9,459 bases of DNA from an uncultured Clostridia bacterium (GTDB lineage Bacteria; Bacillota; Clostridia; Oscillospirales; Acutalibacteraceae). Shown here one piece after another: positions 5,989-9,459 of this stretch. Position 1 is the first letter of the stretch. Each line of letters opens with the position of its first letter. The position numbers and the translations under genes were made by a program. The notes beneath the pieces were generated by a model. The model was not told the DNA's origin. It was given only the letters and a program-made list of their open reading frames with translations, and made no database searches. The stretch lies in the NCBI GenBank assembly GCA_937901145.1, contig CALCHE010000087.1, forward strand, positions 1 through 9,459, written 5' to 3'.

Positions 5989-8478
5989 TTATTTGCACAG
6001 CGGATAGCCCGCTTCCTTAAGTGCCTTTTTCATTTTCTTTTCATCGGGCACAGCGTTATATTTTATCTTAACCCTTCCGCTTTCCCATTGTGCCACAGCT
6101 TCATCGATAAAGCCGAGAGCTTCCAGACAGTCCTTCACTCTCTTTTCGCAGTGCTCACACATCATATTCTTAACCTTGATTTCACCCTCGCCTTCCACTG
6201 CGGTTTCGTCGGTAGAGGGCTCTTTTATTTTTTTATGTCGCTTTCTGTCGTGCTTCGTCGAATAAACATCGAGGAAATTAAGCCTTAATGCATTGGTCAC
6301 CACACAGAAGGAGGAAAGACTCATAGCCGCCGCTCCGAACATAGGATTCAGTTCCCATCCGAAAAGAGGTATAAACAAACCTGCCGCGAGAGGTATACCG
6401 AGAATATTATAGAAAAATGCCCAGAAAAGATTCTGATGTATATTCGTCAGCACTCCTCTGCTGAGTCTGATGAGCGCGTGAACATCAGTAAGACGGCTTT
6501 TCATCAGCACGATATCCGCCGCATCTATTGCCACATCGGTGCCTGCTCCTATAGCTATGCCTATGTCTGCTCTCGTAAGAGCGGGGGCATCGTTGATTCC
6601 GTCACCGACCATAGCGGTCAGACCTCTTTTCTGCAGAGTGCGAAGAGCCTTTTCCTTGTCACCGGGGAGAAGACCTGCCATAACCTCGTCGATGCCTGCC
6701 TGCTTAGCAATCTCACGGGCAGTATTTTCATTGTCTCCCGTGAGCATTACCACCTCGATACCCATATTCCGTATCTGTCTTACAGCCTCAGCACTGTCTG
6801 CTTTGACTGTGTCCGCGGTAGCAATCATGCCTATATATTCGCCGTTACAGCTGAAATACAGAGGGGTTCTGCCTCTCAGTGTAATTTCGCTGTCAAGAGA
6901 AGAAACAGCCTCAGGCACACCTTTTTCGCCAAAAATGAAGGAAAGATTGCCACCCTTCACCTCGTCAGAGCCTATCTGACCCTGTACGCCCTTACCGCTG
7001 ACCGCACGGAAGGACTCGGCCCCGGCACAGATTATGCCTTCAGCTTCGCATTTTCTGACGACAGCCTTCGCCAGAGGGTGCTCACTTTTCTTTTCCAGAG
7101 CATAAGCAAAACCGAGAAGCTCTCTTTCGCTTATACCTTCGGGGATAATATCCGTAGCCTCAGGCTCGCCTACGGTTACGGTACCTGTTTTATCCAGCGC
7201 TACTATCTGCACCTTGCCTGCCTTTTCCAGCGCCTGTCCTGTTTTAAAGAGAATACCGTTTTTCGCACCCACACCGTTACCTACCATAATCGCCACGGGG
7301 GTAGCAAGTCCTAAAGCACAGGGACAGCTGATAACCAGAACGGAAATTCCTCTCGCCAGAGCATATCCGATTTCCCGTCCTGAAATAAGCCATATAACAG
7401 TAGTTACGGTTGCGATAATCATAACCGCAGGCACGAAAACACCCGAAACCTTGTCGGCAATACGGGCGATTTTCGGCTTCGCCATAGCAGCATCGCTGAC
7501 AGTTTTTATTATCTGCGAAAGAGTGGTATCCTCACCGACAGCCGTTGCTTCGCATTTGAGAAAGCCCGACTGATTTACCGTCGCAGCTGAAACCTTACTG
7601 CCATTCACTTTGTCAGCGGGAATGCTTTCACCTGTAAGAGCAGATTCGTTTACGGCACTTTCACCGTCAATAACGGTACCGTCACAGGGTATGCTTTCAC
7701 CGGGACGCACGAGAAAAATGTCACCCTTCACCACCTCTGAAGAAGGTATTTCTTTTTCCTCACCGTTTCTTATCACGCGGGCTGTTTTAGGCTTAAGATC
7801 AACCAGTGCCCTGAGTGCATCGGTGGTTTTTCCTTTACTTTTGGCTTCTAACATTTTACCCACGGTTATGAGAGTGAGTATCATCGCCGCCGACTCGAAG
7901 TAAAGACCGTGTAAAAGGTGCATAGCCTCTTCAGGAGAAACAGATATCATCTGAAAGAGCACCACCGTACTCCATAGGAAGGAAGCACCCGAGCCCAGTG
8001 CCACAAGAGTGTCCATATTCGGAGATTTTTTTATAAGAGACTTAAATCCGCTTACGAAAAACTTTTTATTTATAACCATAACCGCCACCGTCAGCAGAAG
8101 CTGAATAATAGCCACGGCAAGGGGATTTTTCTCAAAGAAACCGGGCAAAGGAAAGCCCCACATAGCGTGTCCCATGGAAAAATACATAAGCACAGCCAGA
8201 AAAACCAGAGATGTGCAGAGTCTCTTTTTCAGCTTCGGTGTTTCTGTATCCTTAAAGACATCCTCTTTTTCGTCAGAGTCATTCTCCACCTTCGCGCCGT
8301 AACCTGCATTCACCACAGCGGAGATAATTTCCCTGTCTGTAGCCGAGCCCTCCACGGTCATAGAATTTGTGAGAAGATTTACCGAGCAGAAATCCACATC
8401 GCTGACAGCGGAAACTGCTTTTTCGACCCGTGCACTGCAGGCGGCACAGGTCATACCCGTTACTGTATATTTTTTCAT
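5989..8478 (-). CDS. copA: Cu+-exporting P1B-type ATPase
   Basis: This membrane pump uses ATP to export monovalent copper from the cytoplasm. It has 829 residues counted from the MKKYTVTG start. In order: an HMA metal-binding domain with GMTCAAC (Cys11, Cys14); membrane helices at about 86-210; actuator TGES (282-285); transmembrane metal site CPC (385-387); phosphorylated Asp429 in DKTGT; SEHP (465-468); GDGIND (625-630). YN (690-691) and MSLSS (719-723) lie in the last two helices. CPC plus YN plus MxxS is the Cu+ (P1B-1) signature. After a charged linker (740-766) a second HMA follows, with MCEHC (Cys774, Cys777). The in-frame ATG at 8502 is rejected because AAAGGAG (8486-8492) sits seven bases before ATG 8478. 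No chaperone or copper regulator gene is adjacent. Confidence 0.96.
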   Translation of the reverse strand: MKKYTVTGMTCAACSARVEKAVSAVSDVDFCSVNLLTNSMTVEGSATDREIISAVVNAGYGAKVENDSDEKEDVFKDTETPKLKKRLCTSLVFLAVLMYFSMGHAMWGFPLPGFFEKNPLAVAIIQLLLTVAVMVINKKFFVSGFKSLIKKSPNMDTLVALGSGASFLWSTVVLFQMISVSPEEAMHLLHGLYFESAAMILTLITVGKMLEAKSKGKTTDALRALVDLKPKTARVIRNGEEKEIPSSEVVKGDIFLVRPGESIPCDGTVIDGESAVNESALTGESIPADKVNGSKVSAATVNQSGFLKCEATAVGEDTTLSQIIKTVSDAAMAKPKIARIADKVSGVFVPAVMIIATVTTVIWLISGREIGYALARGISVLVISCPCALGLATPVAIMVGNGVGAKNGILFKTGQALEKAGKVQIVALDKTGTVTVGEPEATDIIPEGISERELLGFAYALEKKSEHPLAKAVVRKCEAEGIICAGAESFRAVSGKGVQGQIGSDEVKGGNLSFIFGEKGVPEAVSSLDSEITLRGRTPLYFSCNGEYIGMIATADTVKADSAEAVRQIRNMGIEVVMLTGDNENTAREIAKQAGIDEVMAGLLPGDKEKALRTLQKRGLTAMVGDGINDAPALTRADIGIAIGAGTDVAIDAADIVLMKSRLTDVHALIRLSRGVLTNIHQNLFWAFFYNILGIPLAAGLFIPLFGWELNPMFGAAAMSLSSFCVVTNALRLNFLDVYSTKHDRKRHKKIKEPSTDETAVEGEGEIKVKNMMCEHCEKRVKDCLEALGFIDEAVAQWESGRVKIKYNAVPDEKKMKKALKEAGYPLCK

Positions 8479-8531
8479 AGTATAACTCCTTTGGTTTTTC
8501 ATTCTGTACCTACGAACTGAAATATAATAAT

Positions 8532-8561
8532 ATTATTATTCGAAATTTTTCGGGGTGTCGA
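8532..8561 (-). promoter_or_regulatory. Candidate copA promoter with internal dyad
   Basis: On the - strand, TCGACA (complement of 8556-8561) and AATAAT (complement of 8532-8537) are 18 bases apart, each one base off consensus. The dyad CGAAA-TT-TTTCG (8541-8552) fills the spacer and could be an operator. No CopY box (TACAnnTGTA) is visible. Confidence 0.45.
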
Positions 8562-8710
8562 GGGTGCCATCCACTAAACGTATACACCGTGAAAAGGGCG
8601 GTGTATCACTTCTTAGTTATCCGAATTCTGTCACGCCACTTTGCGTTACAATAGCACCGTCAGGTGCCACATCGCAGAGCCTCCTATGCAAGCAAGGGAG
8701 GCAAAAAAAC

Positions 8711-8737
8711 TTGCGGACACGGCACGCCATCTCCCTA
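8711..8737. repeat. Repeat module R1, copy 1
   Basis: 27 bases beginning TTGCGGACACGGCACGCCAT. It differs from copy 2 at 8932 by one base (CTCC instead of GTCC), which breaks the outer stem of its palindrome. Confidence 0.85.
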
Positions 8738-8806
8738 TAATACATTTATTTAATACTGAGGCGGGGTAGGGTCACCCCGCCCTACTATAGTCGATTTGTT
8801 TATTCG

Positions 8807-8828
8807 GCGGACTATCACTTGTTATTTT
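8807..8828. repeat. Repeat module R2, copy 1
   Basis: 22 bases (GCGGACTATC, then ACTTGTTATTTT) matching 8979-9000 with one mismatch. Confidence 0.85.
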
Positions 8829-8842
8829 TTCGAAGCCCCATA

Positions 8843-8877
8843 CGCCACTTTGCGTTTTGCACTTTGCATTCTGCATT
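8843..8877. repeat. Repeat module R3, copy 1 (imperfect heptamer run)
   Basis: CGCCAC is followed by four 7-base units of pattern (T/C)TGC(G/A)(T/C)T in the order GCGTT, GCACT, GCATT, GCATT. It matches 9013-9047 at 31 of 35 bases. Confidence 0.85.
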
Positions 8878-8931
8878 CAAAAGGCGACCGATGGTCGCCC
8901 CTACGATATTTGACGTGGGGTAGCGGTAATT

Positions 8932-8958
8932 TTGCGGACACGGCACGCCATGTCCCTA
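8932..8958. repeat. Repeat module R1, copy 2
   Basis: 27 bases with one mismatch to 8711-8737. Here GGACA (8936-8940) and TGTCC (8951-8955) form an intact outer stem. Confidence 0.85.
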
Positions 8959-8978
8959 CGGAAAATTTCAAAAAAGTA

Positions 8979-9000
8979 GCGGACTATCGCTTGTTATTTT
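8979..9000. repeat. Repeat module R2, copy 2
   Basis: 22 bases (GCGGACTATC, then GCTTGTTATTTT), one mismatch to 8807-8828. Confidence 0.85.
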
Positions 9001-9012
9001 AGAATTTTCGCC

Positions 9013-9047
9013 CGCCATTCTGCGTTCTGCACTCTGCATTCTGCATT
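9013..9047. repeat. Repeat module R3, copy 2 (imperfect heptamer run)
   Basis: It has the same order of four heptamer units as at 8843 (GCGTT, GCACT, GCATT, GCATT), with C at the first base of every unit. A third, truncated copy (the first 14 bases only) lies at 8634-8647. Confidence 0.85.
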
Positions 9048-9186
9048 TATTCAAGTATACCCGTAAAACAAACTGATGTCAACTGAAAACATCCCCTTTA
9101 TTATACCTCGGAAACTACTGTTTTTTGCACACTTTACGCAAAAAAACACCATTTTACACAAAATAAATTTTTCTTTTTTCCGAGTC

Positions 9187-9215
9187 TTGACAAGACAAAA
9201 AATCTCGGCTAAACT
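9187..9215 (+). promoter_or_regulatory. Sigma-A promoter overlaid by nested dyads
   Basis: A consensus TTGACA (9187-9192) and TAAACT (9210-9215) are 17 bases apart, with a very AT-rich stretch upstream (9121-9179) that could act as an UP element. GTCTT-GAC-AAGAC (9184-9196) and outer CCGAG/CTCGG arms (9180-9184, 9204-9208) cover the -35 box and spacer, an operator-like arrangement. Confidence 0.65.
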
Positions 9216-9221
9216 TAAATG

Positions 9222-9279
9222 TAAGACAGGTAAAAAATCCTTTCCGCAAGAGGGTTTGTACCGTCTTGTTTTAATTTTT
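9222..9279 (+). ncRNA. Predicted 5'-end hairpin transcript: small RNA, attenuator or leader
   Basis: The promoter just upstream predicts a start near 9222, where a long hairpin begins. AAGAC and GGTA (9223-9232, one bulged A) pair with TACC and GTCTT (9259-9267). Inside, 9235-9243 pairs with 9249-9257 around a CCGCA loop. GTTTTAATTTTT follows at 9268-9279, making an intrinsic terminator shape. AAGGAGG at 9280-9286 comes right after, and TCCTT at 9238-9242 could alternatively pair with its AAGGA. This looks like a short RNA or a switchable leader. I match it to no known riboswitch class. Confidence 0.5.
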
Positions 9280-9286
9280 AAGGAGG

Positions 9287-9459
9287 CATGATAAAAAGTA
9301 AGTGGTAGAAAAATCCGAGAACTTTGTTTTTGTGTTATGATAGAAGTAACAGGAAGACAGAGTAGAAACTAATTCGTCATATTTACTGGTCTACGAGATC
9401 GCTTAAGGAGAATGAAGGGTTAGTATCGAATCATGCAATGGTCGGCAGAAATGTCAGGT
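9287..9459. other. Unassigned sequence at window edge
   Basis: After AAGGAGG the only nearby ATG (9288) gives six codons and sits one base from the ribosome binding site. A TATGAT at 9336-9341 resembles a -10 box but lacks a good -35 partner. An AAGGAG at 9404-9409 also has no start codon at normal spacing. One + frame stays open from after the TAG at 9363 to the edge (about 31 codons) without a recognisable motif. The stretch may be a leader RNA or the degraded start of a gene beyond the window. Confidence 0.3.

Larger units (their letters stand above)
8573..9047. repeat. Modular field of palindromic and direct intergenic repeats
   Basis: About 475 bases without a credible gene hold several hairpins and three direct-repeat modules. 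Hairpins: ATACACCG/CGGTGTAT (8582-8606), with outer ACTAA/TTAGT arms (8573-8617); GCACC/GGTGC (8654-8667); GCCTCC/GGAGGC (8679-8702); GGCGGGGT/ACCCCGCC (8760-8781); GGCGACC/GGTCGCC (8883-8899). Modules R1, R2 and R3 occur in that order twice: 8711, 8807, 8843, then 8932, 8979, 9013. Several hairpins are followed by CCCTAC. The layout resembles the palindromic intergenic repeats scattered through clostridial genomes. They are probably non-autonomous and non-coding, though some could act as transcript ends. Confidence 0.8.

Noticed and set aside
6436..7314. 292-codon open frame on the + strand
   Set aside because: It is antisense to the conserved catalytic core of CopA and shows no family motif or ribosome binding site; a shadow of codon bias.
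8479..8502. Eight-residue N-terminal extension of CopA
   Set aside because: The AAAGGAG site falls inside the extension, and the HMA domain begins naturally at MKKYTVTG.
8555..8740. 61-codon open frame upstream of copA
   Set aside because: It has no ribosome binding site and covers several hairpins of the repeat field.
8796..9002. 68-codon open frame in the repeat field
   Set aside because: It consists of translated R2, R3, palindrome and R1 repeats; such frames are common misannotations of intergenic repeats.
8843..9047. CRISPR-like array
   Set aside because: Repeats are two copies of different modules plus 7-base tandem units, with no regular repeat-spacer spacing and no cas genes.
9076..9291. 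71-codon open frame over the promoter region
   Set aside because: It has no ribosome binding site and passes through a good promoter and a terminator-like hairpin; Lys/Phe-rich from AT-rich DNA.
9348..9459. T-box, THF, M-box, lysine or fluoride riboswitch
   Set aside because: Short stretches look similar, but the defining conserved cores of each class are missing from what is visible.

Overview
The window looks like chromosomal DNA of a low-to-moderate-GC Clostridia member (Oscillospiraceae/Ruminococcaceae-like gut Firmicute is my best guess). The signs are strong AAGGAGG-type ribosome binding sites, TTG starts, sigma-A promoters, a Tn1549/CTn-like conjugation module and a typical clostridial field of palindromic intergenic repeats. 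No rRNA, tRNA or CRISPR array is present. The placement rests on gene families and sequence style only.

Positions 1-4471 are the distal end of an integrative conjugative or mobilizable element, all on the + strand. They hold the tail of an unidentified gene, a MobP-type relaxase (TTG start, overlapping that tail), a ParB-like DNA-binding protein, a 64-residue SHOCT-like protein and a large serine recombinase (TTG start, overlapping the previous gene), closed by a strong intrinsic terminator. The relaxase would nick and transfer the element, and the recombinase would excise and integrate it. A recombinase at the edge of such an element predicts the attachment junction just downstream, between about 4372 and 4497. 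The junction itself cannot be proved here because the other end is absent.

Positions 4497-5968 look like ordinary chromosome. A 79-residue unknown gene on the - strand has its own promoter and terminator. Diverging from it is a + strand cluster: a YgjV-family membrane protein, a possible 39-codon gene overlapping its end, and a small zinc-ribbon lipoprotein gene broken by an in-frame TAG between its two CxxC pairs. A bidirectional terminator separates this cluster from copA.

Positions 5989-8478 (- strand) encode a complete Cu+-exporting P1B-1 ATPase with one metal-binding HMA domain at each end. Its promoter region contains a small dyad. No copper regulator gene or recognisable CopY/CsoR-type operator is visible.

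Positions 8521-9459 hold no credible protein gene. The first half is a modular field of palindromes and direct repeats in which an R1-R2-R3 block occurs twice. The second half has a good sigma-A promoter overlaid by nested dyads, whose predicted transcript begins with a long hairpin followed by a U-rich run and then an orphan Shine-Dalgarno sequence. This is the least explained part of the window: a small RNA, an attenuator or a leader for a gene beyond the edge.
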